Shown: in pieces, positions 21,353 through 33,000 of the stretch | Numbering within the stretch: position 1 is the first letter of the stretch | How the letters are laid out: each line of letters starts with the position of its first letter | Source of the DNA: Curvularia sp. ZM96 | Lineage: Eukaryota > Ascomycota > Dothideomycetes > Pleosporales > Pleosporaceae | Length of the DNA stretch: 64,000 nucleotides | Reading direction: 5' to 3' | Assembly: GCA_022457065.1 (NCBI GenBank) | Contig: JAJGBQ010000008.1 | Location: 248,001-312,000 of the forward strand | Made by a program: the position numbers and the translations under genes | Notes under the pieces: model-generated | What the model was told of the DNA's origin: nothing | The model's input: only the letters and a program-made list of their open reading frames with translations | Database searches by the model: none

Positions 21353-21956
21353 CTCTCGGTGCTTGCTTACTGCCCGTAAGCGCAATCAAAAGTGTAAGCA
21401 TTCTGTAATCATGGCACAGCATAATGTTTAGGTCGTGGTACGTAATCTGCTCTGCGTAACTAAAGGCGGCATGTACCGCACCTAGTTCACCTGACAACAC
21501 AAAATGCCCAGCTTGTTGCAAATAGCTAGCAAACTTTCACCACGTACTGATTTAGAATTGATTTGGAAAGGTACCATTGTCTCAGACTTTGTGCAAGATA
21601 TCTAACCTGTAGATCTCAAACTAAACGTAAAATGACCTGCTCAGCTCAACCCTGCTGGAACGCCATTTCTTTGTTACTTGGACCGACATTCCAAATAACT
21701 ACTTTTTGTTGCATTTGCACATTTTTTTTTAGAAACCTCAGTATCTAAGAATAGCTAAACGTCTTTCTTCCGAAGAGCTTTTTCCTTATGAAATATTGCT
21801 AATTTCCTGCATCTGTCAATAGCGTCCCGGGCTCCAACTACGTCATTGAACTTAGAGCAGTTCCTAGCACCGACCACTCCAAACGTACTTTAATTGGCCA
21901 TGAGTCCTTGGTCATACTAGATATAACCCTGCTACAGGCCTAAGCCGATATCTGGA

Positions 21957-22065
21957 GAGCTGAACGGCTGAAAGGAGCTGAACGTTGTAGGGAGCTGAAT
22001 GGCTAAAAGGGGCTAAGCGTTATGTAGCGCTAAACAGCTTGAAGTAGCTTAATCTCCAGATTTAT
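21957..22065 (+). repeat. Degenerate tandem repeat, about 35-bp unit x3
   Basis: Three imperfect copies of a unit built on GAGCTGAACGGCTGAAAGG, GAGCTGAATGGCTAAAAGG and GCTAAACAGCTTGAAGTAGC. It is located about 180 bp upstream of the NACHT-WD40 start codon. No function can be assigned. Confidence 0.5.
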
Positions 22066-22242
22066 ATCATCATGGACAAAGAAATGTAATACCTACTAAG
22101 TATCCTCCAGCTGATTTAGGAACAATCAATATGATCAGGGCCTGTCTGGTTTCGCCAACTCCAACTACAGGAATGCTATAGTCCTCTGACTTTACATTCA
22201 TCGTTAGCGTTAGCGTTAGGTGTTCGCTGTTTTGACCTAATC

Positions 22243-25200
22243 ATGGCATCTTTCAAAGAACATTTCAAAGAACATCTCAAAGCCAAGCTCTGGAGGAAGG
22301 ACGCTCCAACGGCTCCGCGAGCTAGAGCCTCTCCCACCGCCGTTGCGCCACCCGCACAGGCCGCTCCCGGTTCTGCCGCATCTCCGCCTAGCATACCGGA
22401 GCGACTGTGGAACCGAGCGTACGAGCACGCAAAAGCGAGCGACTCGAGCACTGTCGATGCCTATGAGAAGATCCTGTCCGTCCGGCTGGTGGAGCACAAT
22501 GCAGACGTGCCAGACGCTCCGCGCCCTGCGGACCTCGCGTCACAGCAAAACGAGATTGCACAGAACGGGGACAAACGGCGGATGCAAATGCAGCAGCTCG
22601 TCCAGTATGGGCTGCGCAAGACAGAAAAGGATGCAAAAGTCAAGCAAGGGGTAGGAGATGGCATCCAGGCCGCTATAGCCGTCAAAGAAGTTGTGGACAA
22701 GGCGGTTCAGGCGTCGCCTGAGGCCGCTGTCGCCTGGGTCAGCGTGTGTTTTGCGCTCGAGGTTTGGATTCCCACCATAGAGAATAGTGGCTGAGACTGA
22801 TGTGCAGCGTCAAGATCCTGATGAACCCGCTCACCCAGGCGAGCTCTAACCGCCAGGGCATTGCTTACGTTGTATCGAGAATGGACTGGTACTGGAACTT
22901 GTCGAGCCTGCTGCTGGACGAGAACATGACCGAAGCACACCCAAAGGAATCAAGAGGCCAGCTTGAGGAGGTCGTCATCCAGCTATACGCGAAGCTGCTG
23001 CTATACCAGATGAAGAGCGTGTGCTACTACCACCGCAACCGGTTTGCGACGTTCATGCGAGACCTCGTCAAGCTTGAGAACTGGGATGGCGAGCTGGGTG
23101 ATATACAAGCGGCAGAGAGGGCGGTGCAGGCAGACTCGATGCAGTACAACACGGCTTCGATTAGAGCACGGCTAGGCGCGATCGCTGAGACGGACAAGTC
23201 GCAGAACGCCAAACTGGACAGCATCAGCTCCGCGATCCGAGAGCAAACACAGCAGCAGGAAAAGATGCACGAGACGAGCGAGGATAAGAAGTGCTTGGCT
23301 GACTTGCGTCTGACTGATCCTCGCGACGACAAGAAGCGTATCGAAGAGACAAAGGGCGGCCTGCTCAAAGACGCATATCGTTGGGTGCTCGACCACCCAG
23401 ACTTTCAGCAGTGGCGCGACGATGCGCAGACTCAGCTGCTGTGGGTAAAGGCTGATCCTGGCAAAGGCAAGGCGATGCTCCTCTGCGGTATTATCGACGA
23501 GCTGCAGGAGTCACTAGGCTCGACAGGCATGCTCTCGTACTTCTTCTGCCAGGCGACCGACTCGCGCATCAACAATGCTACAGCTGTGCTGCGAGGACTG
23601 CTGTACATGCTTGTTAGCCAGCAGCCGTTGCTGGTCTCACACGTTCGTAAGAAGTACGATTGCGCAGGCAAGACCATGTTCGAGGATGCAAACGCGTGGG
23701 TTGCCTTGAAAGAGGTCTGTGTAGAGGTGCTGCGAGACCCATGCCTAACCCCTACGTACTTGATCATCGATGCGCTAGACGAGTGCGCCACTAATCTGCC
23801 AAAGCTGCTTGATTTTATAGCAAAGCACTCGTCTGCCTCTTCTCGCGTTAAGTGGATTGTCTCTAGCCGTAACTGGCCAGAGATAGAGAGAAGATTAGAG
23901 GATGCAGGCCACAAGGTCAAGCTAAGCCTCGAACTCAATGCAGCGTCTGTGTCGACGGCGGTCCAATTCTTTATCAATCAGAGGGTTTCTGAGCTCGCAC
24001 AGCAGTACAAGTACAACGAGCCGACTAAGCGCGCTACACTTGAGCATCTAGCGTCGCATGCGAACGACACCTTCTTATGGGTAGCGCTAGTATGCCAGCA
24101 CCTTCAAGCGACGGCGGAACGAAACGTTCTGAGGAAGCTAGACTTATTCCCACCTGGACTATACGCCCTATACGAGCGGATGATGCAGCAGATTAGCAAG
24201 ACGGACGATGCTGAGCTCTGTAAGCAGGTGCTGGCTGCGGTCACACTCGTATACCGGCCAATCACGCTCGAGGAGCTTGTAGCCCTTATGGAGCCGCTCG
24301 AAGACTTGGCTGATAACGCACAGTTACGGGAGATCATTAGCCTCTGCGGCTCGTTCCTTGCCCTACGAGGGCAAACTGTATACTTTGTGCACCAGTCAGC
24401 CAAGGGCTTTCTCCTTGCAAAGGCAGCTCAAGAAGTCTTCCCAGCCGGACGGGAGGCCGTCCATCAAGCCATCTTTGCTAGGTCGCTTCAAATCATGTCC
24501 ACGACCCTGCGACGAGACATATATGGGCTAAAGGCGCTGGGCAGGCTTATCGACGACGTTCAGATGCCAAAGCCAGACCCGTTAGCAGCGGTGCGCTACT
24601 CGTGTGTTCACTGGGTCGACCATCTACGCGACTCGAATCCTACGGCTTCTGCAACCTATGCAGAACACCTAGGAGATGGAGGGGTTGTTGATAGATTCTT
24701 GAGAGAAAAGTATCTATACTGGCTAGAATGTCTTAGCCTCTGCAAAAGCATGTCGAAAGGCGTAGTCGCGATGAGGGAGCTACAGATGTTAGTGCAGGTA
24801 TGTCTATAACAAACAGCTCTACTGTCTTCTATGCTAATAGTAGCTTGGAACAGGGGGGGACGACTTCGTGCACTCAGCTTGTGTATGATGCATATCGATT
24901 TATTATGTACCACAAACGAGCAGTTGAGAGTAGCCCTCTTCAGGCGTATGCATCTGCGTTGTTGTTTAGTCCGAAGCAGAGCTTAGTGAGAAAGCTGTTC
25001 CAGCACGAAGAGCCAGAAGGTATCTCTCTCAAGCCCGGCATGAGCGACGGCTGGAGCGCGTGTCTGCAGACGCTCGAGGGCCATAGCGATGCAGTCAGCT
25101 CTGTGGCTTTCTCGCACGACTCAACGTGGCTGGCGTCCGCGTCCGACGACTGCACAGTCAGGGTGTGGGACGTACACAGAGGCGAATGCTTATCGACGCT

Positions 25201-25768
25201 TGAGAGCCATATCTATGTGGTCAAATCAATCGTCTTCTCACATAATTCAGTAAAGCTAGCATCCGCGTCGGACGATCGCACAATTAAAACGTGGGACGCG
25301 CATAGCGGCGAGTGCCTCCAGACGTTTAAAGGGCATGTCGGCTGGGTAGAGTCGGTAGTATTCTCCCGCGACTCAAACCAGCTGGCGTCCGCATCTAGAG
25401 ATTGTACAGTCAGGGTGTGGGATACGGGCAGCGGCGAGTGTCTCCACACAGTCGATGTTGAAAGGGTCCTCCATCGCATCTTATTCGACTCTAGCGATAA
25501 ATACTTGCACAGTGATGTTGGCGTTCTTGATGCCAGTACTTTGGCTATTTCAACTCCACTATCAACAAGTGCAGAAACTCAAACTGCTCAATTTCAGGGC
25601 GTAGCTTTAGGGGCAGATGGTACATGGATAACATATGATTCAAAATTTTTTTTAAGGCTCCCGTCAGAGTATAGGCCATCTTGCACAGTAGTTTCGGGAG
25701 GTGTTCTTGCTATGGGTACTGGGAATGGAAAAGTATATCTGTGTGAAGTTCAGGGCAGTGTATGCTAG
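22243..25768 (+). CDS. NACHT-WD40 receptor (fungal NLR/STAND protein) with altered Walker A
   Basis: Three exons by my reading: 22243-22761, 22815-24797 and 24854-25768, with GT-AG introns of 53 and 56 nt, giving 1138 residues. Both junctions restore family-like sequence (FALE|ILMNPL and LQMLVQ|GGTTS). Residues about 50-330 form the NACHT N-terminal domain. The nucleotide-binding core has ADPGKGKAML at 386-395 and Walker B LIIDALDEC at 489-497. In relatives the P-loop reads GDPGKGKTML, so a Gly and the Mg/phosphate-contacting Thr are both replaced by Ala. A winged-helix-like region follows. Residues 904-1029 are three WD40 repeats of exactly 42 residues, then a decayed fourth. Such proteins trigger heterokaryon-incompatibility or self/non-self responses, with the WD40 array as ligand sensor. 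No effector domain is obvious at the N-terminus. Confidence 0.85.
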
Positions 25769-27162
25769 GGACGTTATAGTATCCGCGTATATACAACTTT
25801 CTCTTCACTATTTACTTTCTATTACCTCAATTCTGTATATTAGGGAGGAGCATGAAGTTTAAGCTGGTTATGCTCACGTAGACATTATTCCTCAGATTTG
25901 CAACTTGTTTATGGTATGTAGGATGTAGAGAACGACTCAATCGCGCCAGTGAGAACATGGCAGACCCACTCCTGCCCTGACCTTGTCATGGACGTCCGCA
26001 CTGGATGGCATTACGAAGAGATATAAGGGTCATTATCCATGACAGAACGGTATGCAGCCTGATATAGCGTAGTAGCTTACCAAGCATAGCTACCATCAAA
26101 TCTCTGCTCTACCTGACCCCGCGCTCATGAGTATCGACGATCCGAGCTCCTCATCACCCTCAGAGATCAAACTGAAGCACCTTTCCACGGCCCTAATGAT
26201 TCTAGAACCCACGCAACGAGCCGTTCGTTGTATGACCGTGCGAAAGCTGTATTCCCAAGATATGCAGACCCTTCCACCTTTGTACCTGCTTGCACCAACG
26301 GCATCCTTCCAGTAACATTCACTCCACTTGCTGAAGCCTAGAATCAGATATTTGCATTCTGTATCATGCGTACATGTATTGGTTGCGGTGTGCTCGAGAT
26401 GGATGGTGTGATGGGTTGGACGAGGGATCCACGGCAAGTCTGCGGAGCTGTAGGGTGGCACGATAGTTTAGCACTATCTCTATAGCATACAAGCTTTCGC
26501 GTTAGCCATAGTCGTGTGTTACAATATATCTTTGAGTTTACAAGATGACCATATTAGAAGCTAATTGCGGTTTCTATGCTAAGTGTGTTTGTTAGCACAA
26601 GCCAAAGGCCAGCTGTGCTTTAAACCCAACCCTCCTCCCAGTAGTTGACTAGCTTCCCAGTACAGATAAGCATCTGCAGAGTAGTCTCGGCTGAGCTTCC
26701 TGGCAATAGCTTTTCAATCATGTATTCTTGGAAAGCTTTCATCCACATGCTCGATCGATTCTGAGCGTGGTTTAAATCAATAGTAGTTAATTACATAAGA
26801 TGTGCTGATAGTCTTTAAGATTAGCCCTGCTCAAATCGTGTTATAAGGAAGTACTGAGTAGGGTGGCGGCTAATCTCTAACGGCTTTAGAACGCGTGAGA
26901 TAGTTAAGGTATAAGATTTTTGTAAGGGGCTACGTTCAGGGAGCAGATGCACAGGTTTACTGAGGTTGTATTCGATAGAGAGCTATAGACCTAGCTACAG
27001 GAGAGCTTATATCCGAACACCGTTCGGATAAACAAGCTCCTCCGCTGTTCCGAGCCTTAGTCAGAAAGCTGTTCACCGAGGTCTCACCGAGGACATGACC
27101 GAAAGGGCCTCAGCCCATCACATATAGCACTTTCCTAAGATCTGCTCGCAGTAGGCGTAATC
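25769..27162. other. Intergenic region between the NLR gene and repeat block C/D
   Basis: Overlapping frames at 26096-26461 (minus) and 26127-26315 (plus) show no recognisable features and mirror each other, so I do not call a gene. A perfect hairpin occurs at 27010-27030 (TATCCGAAC, 3-nt loop, GTTCGGATA). No RNA gene noticed. Confidence 0.45.
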
Positions 27163-27480
27163 CTAACTTGGGGTTAACTTGGGGTAAAGCCCTAAGTGCA
27201 ACCCTAAGCGCAGTCCTAAGTCAGCACGAGCCACATGCACGAACACCAACCCTCCAGCATACACTATCAGATAACTTGCGCGATCTGTATTGCAGCACGA
27301 TAGAAACTGGCTTGTTTGATGGGCATGGGTTTCTTGCATGATAGATAGAAGTTGCACGAAGTTTCAGCATGATGCTAGCTGGTATCCAACGCTCCTAACG
27401 TTCTGCGAAACCCTAACACTAAGCCTAACAGAGTTTAGTTTTGGAATGGGGGGCATTCCAGAACCGAATACCTGAGTAGG
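27163..27480. repeat. Dispersed repeat block C/D, copy 2 (inverted)
   Basis: Reverse complement of 1922-2211 with the same internal order, beginning with the TTGGGGTTAACTTGGGGT/CCCTAAGTGCAACCCTAAG telomere-like motifs. It abuts the truncated 5' end of pogo element 2. No coding content. Confidence 0.65.
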
Positions 27481-27489
27481 ATTTCTAGT

Positions 27490-28882
27490 ACGTCTCTCTA
27501 CTGTTAAAGATCTAGCTGATTCTTTGCTGGCTGCTCGCAACTGTGAGCCTGTTGGCGAAAACTGGGCTAAGTCCTTTGTAAAACGTCGTCCAGAGCTTCG
27601 AACAAAGTTTAATCGAAAGTACAACTATAAGAGAGCCCTCTGTGAAGATCCTGAGCTTGTGCAGCGCTGGTTCCGCCTAGTACAGAATACTAAAGCCAAG
27701 TATGGGATCCAGGACGACGACATGTACAACTTTGACGAGACGGGCTTCATGATGGGCATGCACAACGCGTCAGCAGTAGTTACAGCCTCTAAGCGTCGAA
27801 CAAAGCCAAAGTCCTTGCAGCAGGGCAACCGGGAGTGGGTTACCAGCGTGGTTTGTGTTAGCGCAGCTGGCTGGGCGATCCCACCCTTCATCATCTTTGG
27901 CGGCAAGCACCACCTCTCTGCCTGGTACAAGGAGGATAGCCTGCCTAGAGACTGGCTTATTGGGGTCTCTGAGAACGGCTGGACGACGAATGAGCTTGGC
28001 ATGAAGTAGTTGGAGCACTTTGACAAGCATACGAAAGAGCGCACTATTGGAGCCCATCGTCTGCTTATTCTTGACGGTCATGAGAGCCATAACTCTGTCA
28101 AGTTCTAGTAACACTGCGCAAAGGCAAAGATTATTACTCTCTGCATGCCTCCGCATTCCTCTCATCTACTACAGCCACTTGATGTGGGCTGCTTTTCACC
28201 TTTAAAGAGGGCCTATGGGCGCCAAGCCGAGGACATGATGCGCAACAGAATCAACCATATTACCAAGATAGAGTTCCTGCCAGCCTTCCAGCTAGCCTAT
28301 CGCAAGACTATTATAAAGGACAATATCCTAGGAGGGTTCCGAGGCGCTGGCTTAGTTCCACACGACCCAGAGGCGGTGATATCAAAGCTTGATGTCAAGC
28401 TGCGCACGCCATCACCACCTGCTGTAGAAGATCTGCCCTGGCTGTCGCAAACTCCAAGTAATACCCTAGAACTAGGGTCGCAATCGACGCTGGTGAAGCA
28501 GAGGATTCAGAGGCATATAGACAGCTCACCATCAAGCATGGTAGTTGCCTTTGAAAAGCTAGCTAAAGGCGCTGCGATTATTGCGCACAAGCTAGTATTG
28601 GCGCAAAAACGCGTCTCTGAGCTTGAGGCAGCTAATCAAGCCGCCACACAACGAAGATCGCATAAAAGAAAGCGAGTACAGAAAGGAGAGACTCTAACAG
28701 TTGAAGAGGGAGAGCGATTAGCAACTCTAAGAGAGTTTGGGGCACGTAGTGATGGGAAGAAGGTAAAGAAGAGAGCGCGCGCTAAGGTGGGCGAGCTGTC
28801 GCAAAGACACTGTAGACGCTGCGGCGAGGCAGGACATAATACGCGGACATGCAAGCAAGATATAGAAGACGATTTTGAGTAG
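27490..28882 (+). pseudogene. pogo/Fot1 DDE transposase, truncated, with RIP-type stops
   Basis: The N-terminal DNA-binding region is mostly missing. The remaining frame has YNFDETGFMMGMHNAS, LLILDGHESH and HLLQPLDVGCF. Stops occur at 28007-28009 (TAG where element 3 has Trp) and around 28108-28113 (double TAG/TAA where element 3 has Gln-Lys). The C-terminal part from 28145 is open and ends in the CCHC knuckle CRRCGEAGHNTRTC. It is closely related to element 3 over its whole length, so the two belong to sister families with different terminal repeats. Confidence 0.85.
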
Positions 28883-29011
28883 AATAGCTTATTACGATTT
28901 TAATTTACTATTGTTGTTGTGCTACAATAGTCGTGTAATAGTCGTGAAGTTGATGGGGTCTTGGCATGTCCGGTCACTCGCCCGTCCCGGTCACTCGCCC
29001 GTCCCAGACGT
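27490..29011 (+). mobile_element. Fot1/pogo-type transposon, element 2 (5'-truncated)
   Basis: The 5' end is lost: transposase sequence starts abruptly near 27490, after repeat block C/D. The 3' terminus is intact and ends CAGACGT, followed by TA (29012-29013). Two identical 17-bp units based on CCGGTCACTCGCCCGTC lie at 28970-28986 and 28987-29003, 8 nt from the tip. The element is immediately followed by element 3. Confidence 0.8.
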
Positions 29012-29079
29012 TACAGCTATTAACGAAAAGTAAGAACGCAAAGATAGCTCTACTATATTTAACTGGTTGTATTTCACTA

Positions 29080-30941
29080 ACGTGCCTTATGGGTTCGCGA
29101 GCCACATGGGTTCGCGAGCCACTTTTGCCAAGCCCTCACCACAACCACTACTCTACTCCAATGTCACAACAACAAGATCACTTACAGCCCTTTACTGAAT
29201 GTCAGATACAGCTTGCTCTTCAGGCTCTTAAACAAGACGCGAATCTCTCCTTGCGACGCGCTGCAGCTATCTATAACGTTGATCGGACAACACTAAGCCA
29301 AAGACGTGACGGACGACCTTCAAAGGCAGATCGCTGGCCTAAAACAATGAATCTAACTAAGCTTGAGGAGAAGGTGGTTGTTGAGTATATACTTGACCTT
29401 GATCTTCGTGGGTTTCCCCCTAGGCTCGCAGATGTGGCTAATATGGCCAATTCTTTGCGCGCTGAGCGCAATCTGGACCAGGTTGGCCAAATCTGGCCCA
29501 GCACGTTCGTCAAGCGCCGCCCTGAGCTTAAAGTAAAGTTTAATCGCAAGTACGACTACAAGAGAGCCCTTTGTGAGAATCCTAAGGCTATTCAAGACTG
29601 GTTCGGCCTAGTAGCCAATATGAAAGCCAAGTATGGGATTCTAGATGACGACACGTTCAATTTTGATGAGACGGGCTTCATGATGGGCCAGATTGCCCCT
29701 GGGGCTGTTATTACAGCTTCAGAGAGACGTGGACGGCCTAAGACTATCCAGCCAGGCAACAGAGAGTGGGCCACGGTCATCCAGGGCATCAACGCGACCG
29801 GATGGACGATTCCGCCCTTCATCATCCTCAAGGCGCGCCACCACCTCTCTAGCTGGTATAAGGACGGCGATATACCCCAGGACTGGGTTATTGGTGTCTC
29901 TGAGAACGGCTGGACGACTAATGAGCTTGGTCTTGCGTGGCTAAAGCACTTTGATGAGCATACAAAGGCGAAGAAGGTGGGTGCCAACCGCCTGCTCATT
30001 ATTGACGGCCATGAAAGCCACAACTCGCTGGATTTTCAGAAATACTGCAAAGACAACTCTATCATCACTATTTGCATGCCTCCGCACTCGTCTCACCTCT
30101 TACAGCCGCTTGATGTGGGCTGTTTTGCCCCTTTAAAGCAGGCCTACGGACGCCAAGTCGAATCGCTCATGCGCACCCAGATTAGTCACGTCACAAAACA
30201 AGAGTTCCTATCTTGCTTTAAGCGGGCTTTTGACGCATCATTTACGGCTAGTAACGTCCAAGGAGGCTTTCGAGGCGCTGGCTTGGTCCCATTTGACCCA
30301 GAACGGGTTATATCCGCCCTTGACGTCCAGTTGCGCACTCCATCACCCCTACCTACCAACAACCTGCCCTGGGTGTCGCAAACCCCTAGCAATACTCTAG
30401 AATTAGGGTCGCAATCGACGCTAGTAAAACAGAGGATTCGAAGACATATAGATAGTTCACCAACGTCTATGGTAGAGGCCTTTGAGAAGGTCTCAAAGGG
30501 GGCAGCTATTATCGCGCATAAGTTAGTGTTGGCGCAAAAGCGGATTACTGAGCTTGAAGCAGCTAACGCAGCCGCCACGCGACGAAAATCGCATAAAAGA
30601 AAACGTATTCAGGCAGAGGGGACCTTGACAGTTGAAGATGGGGAGCGATTAGCTACTCTCCAGGACTTTGGGGCGCGTAGTGATGGGAAGAAGTCAAAGA
30701 AGCAGAAACGCGCTGAAGGGGGTGAACTATCTCAAAGGCGGTGTGGACGGTGCAATGGGACTGGGCATAACGCGCGAACGTGCAAGCAGGTAGTAGAAGT
30801 AGACTTAGAATGATATCTTGTATTTATTTGCGCTGTATAGGTCCAAAGTGGGCTCTTTTGGGCCATAATGTGGTGGTTGTGGTGAGGGCTTGGCAAAAGT
30901 GGCTCGCGAACCCATGTGGCTCGCGAACCCATAAGGCACGT
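29080..30941 (+). mobile_element. Intact Fot1/pogo-type transposon, element 3 (Molly-like length)
   Basis: 1862 bp, flanked by TA duplications (29078-29079 and 30942-30943), with perfect 69-bp terminal inverted repeats. Each TIR holds two identical tandem units ATGGGTTCGCGAGCCAC (29089-29105 and 29106-29122 on the left; mirrored on the right), 9 nt from the tip. It encodes an uninterrupted transposase. Perfect TIRs, an intact frame and no RIP imply recent activity. I recall 1862 bp as the length of Molly in Parastagonospora nodorum; that link needs a sequence comparison. Confidence 0.93.
29161..30813 (+). CDS. pogo/Fot1 (Tc1-mariner superfamily) transposase, intact
   Basis: 550 residues from ATG 29161; the open frame extends upstream through the TIR, but that part is non-coding. 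Order: HTH_psq-like region (LSLRRAAAIYNVDRTTLSQR), CENP-B-type helix-turn-helix (VVEYILDLDLRGFPPRLADV), then the DDE catalytic core with FNFDETGFMMG, LLIIDGHESH and HLLQPLDVGCF, the last two acids 35 residues apart. The C-terminal third is helical and basic (a KSHKRKRIQ nuclear-localisation-like stretch) and ends in a CCHC knuckle, CGRCNGTGHNARTC. The enzyme would cut at the element tips and insert at TA. A RIPped copy of the same family lies at 56630-58412, so this copy entered later or escaped RIP. Confidence 0.92.
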   Translation: MSQQQDHLQPFTECQIQLALQALKQDANLSLRRAAAIYNVDRTTLSQRRDGRPSKADRWPKTMNLTKLEEKVVVEYILDLDLRGFPPRLADVANMANSLRAERNLDQVGQIWPSTFVKRRPELKVKFNRKYDYKRALCENPKAIQDWFGLVANMKAKYGILDDDTFNFDETGFMMGQIAPGAVITASERRGRPKTIQPGNREWATVIQGINATGWTIPPFIILKARHHLSSWYKDGDIPQDWVIGVSENGWTTNELGLAWLKHFDEHTKAKKVGANRLLIIDGHESHNSLDFQKYCKDNSIITICMPPHSSHLLQPLDVGCFAPLKQAYGRQVESLMRTQISHVTKQEFLSCFKRAFDASFTASNVQGGFRGAGLVPFDPERVISALDVQLRTPSPLPTNNLPWVSQTPSNTLELGSQSTLVKQRIRRHIDSSPTSMVEAFEKVSKGAAIIAHKLVLAQKRITELEAANAAATRRKSHKRKRIQAEGTLTVEDGERLATLQDFGARSDGKKSKKQKRAEGGELSQRRCGRCNGTGHNARTCKQVVEVDLE

Positions 30942-30959
30942 TATCACAGCTATTTAATA

Positions 30960-32716
30960 CAGTATATTAAAAATCGTAATAAGCTAATTTACTCCTTAGA
31001 TCTATCACTATCACTAGCGCTATTAATTTCTACTGCACAGGTACGGGCGTTATGTCCAGTCTGCTTGCAACGCCCGCACCACCTCTCTCCTCGCACCCTC
31101 TTTAACGCACTCTTACTATTACCACGACTACTACCCGCCTATTTAGCTAACAAGTTCTATATCTTACTAGTAGTAAGAGTCTCTTCTGTCTAGATATATT
31201 GTCGCTTATGGCTCTTACGCTTATTTAATTCGTCTAGAGCCGCTTAAAGAGTACTTATTTCCTCTATTATAAGCGTTATCTTATGTGCTATTTACTAAGC
31301 TCTCTTACTTAACTACGCGATCTACCTAGTAAGTAAATTAGTAGAAGATCTATAGCGTTTTCTTACGCTCTCTTAGATAAGACTAATTTAAGACTTAACT
31401 TCGCGCGCGTTATGTAGTGTCTGCGCCTTCTAGACGGCTGCCCGTCGTGGTGATTATACTAGTGTCTACACTACTACATCAAGCTTTAATAGCATAGCCT
31501 ATAGGTCATGTAGGACTAGACTAGCGCCTCTAAAGCCTGCCTAGATATTCTCCTATATAATAGACTACTTAAAAGCAGTCTTAAAGGCTAGTAGGAAGGT
31601 CTCCTTACTAATATAGCTAGTGCGGTTTCGTGCTAAGCCTAAGATTACATCGCTATACTTCCACTTTAAAGGCGAGAAATAGGCAACGTTAAGAGGCTAC
31701 AACAGGTAAGACAAGTGTAGAGGCATATAGAGAAGAACTATATTCTTCTTCTTATAGAGATCTTAAAATTTAACAGAGCTGTGGCTCTTATAGCCGTCGA
31801 CGATTAGTAGTTAATACCTACCTATAGTGTAGCTCTTTATATAGGTATTAAAGTGCTCTAACTACGCAAGAGCAAGCTAGTTATTCGTCTAGCTATTAGG
31901 ACTAACTTTAAGAACCTAGTTAGGAGGTAGGTCTTTAAACTAGACGTTGATAAGTACCTTGCCCGCAAAGATAACGAAGGGGGGTAGCTAGCGACCTAAC
32001 GCACCTACGCCCTAGATTATAGTAGCCCACTCACGGTTGCCTAGCTATATGCGCTTCTTTTTCCTAGAACTCTCTAAGTCTATAATAACTAACTATAATA
32101 AAATCTTGCCTATTATAAAGCTAGTCTTATTAAAGTTGTAGATATCGTCGTCTACAATACCCTACTTCTCTTTTGTCCCCTTAACTAGATCGAACTAGCG
32201 CTAGATAGCAGCTAGATCCTCGCAGGTAGCTCGCTAGTAATTATAGGGACGGCTCTAGCGCGTACGGAGCTTAGGAGTCCTCTTAACAAAGTTGTTAATC
32301 TAGTTCTTGCTAATAGGGTTGCTCCTACGCTCATGCAATAGTTTATTAGCCATTACTTAAACGTCAGCCTTTATAGGGGCAAAGCCTCGCGCAGACTTCT
32401 TAAGAATACGGTAGACTATCGCCTCTTCTTCTAGTTTGTCTAGGCGCTTTAATTTTAGCACACAGTCGCGTTAGGGGCGTCTTCTAGCGCGTTAGTAAGA
32501 TAGAGTTCTTCGAGGCACGTTATAGATAGAGGTAGCACGTCTTTAGCTTTTCACACGTTGCGATTAGATATTAAAAAGAGCAAGCTAAAGATCTAATTTA
32601 GTATAGGAAGTTTTAGTAATGCGTTGTTAAGACATAACGTGTTGTAGTGTTAACGTCGACGCGCTAGTGGGGCGTGGGCCGCTCACTTGGGTGGGCCGCC
32701 CACCTGTGAACCACGT
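30960..32716 (-). mobile_element. RIPped pogo/Fot1 relic, element 4
   Basis: Minus-strand transposase remnants in TA-rich DNA. The reverse complement gives a knuckle (CKQTGHNARTC) near 31030-31060, LLIVDGYKSHS near 31790, and GIVDDDIYNF near 32150, all interrupted by TAG/TAA. The right terminus ends ACGT-type (CCACGT at 32711-32716) followed by TA, with two 17-bp units at 32674-32690 and 32691-32707 based on GTGGGCCGC-CAC. The opposite terminus is not recognisable. Confidence 0.75.
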
Positions 32717-33000
32717 TATATCTAACCTTTGCCTACTTTTTAACTGTCATTTCTATAGCTATCATCGTTTATCATGCATATTTAGTCGAAGAGCCACATT
32801 CAGACAGCTAAGACGGCAATGCAGCAGGTTGCAAGGCTCAAAGATTATGACACATAAGTCCATTGGCTGACTATAACTAGAATACTTGTTTGGCACTGAT
32901 GTGAGCGAATACTAATGAATAGCCTCTAATGCAGACTATATAATCAATTCTAGATGTACTAAACACCTGTCTCCTGATTCCAAGAAATCAGCTGTGCCGA

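Noticed and set aside
26096..26461. 121-codon minus-strand frame after the NLR gene
   Set aside because: Mirrored by a plus-strand frame over the same region, with no protein features.
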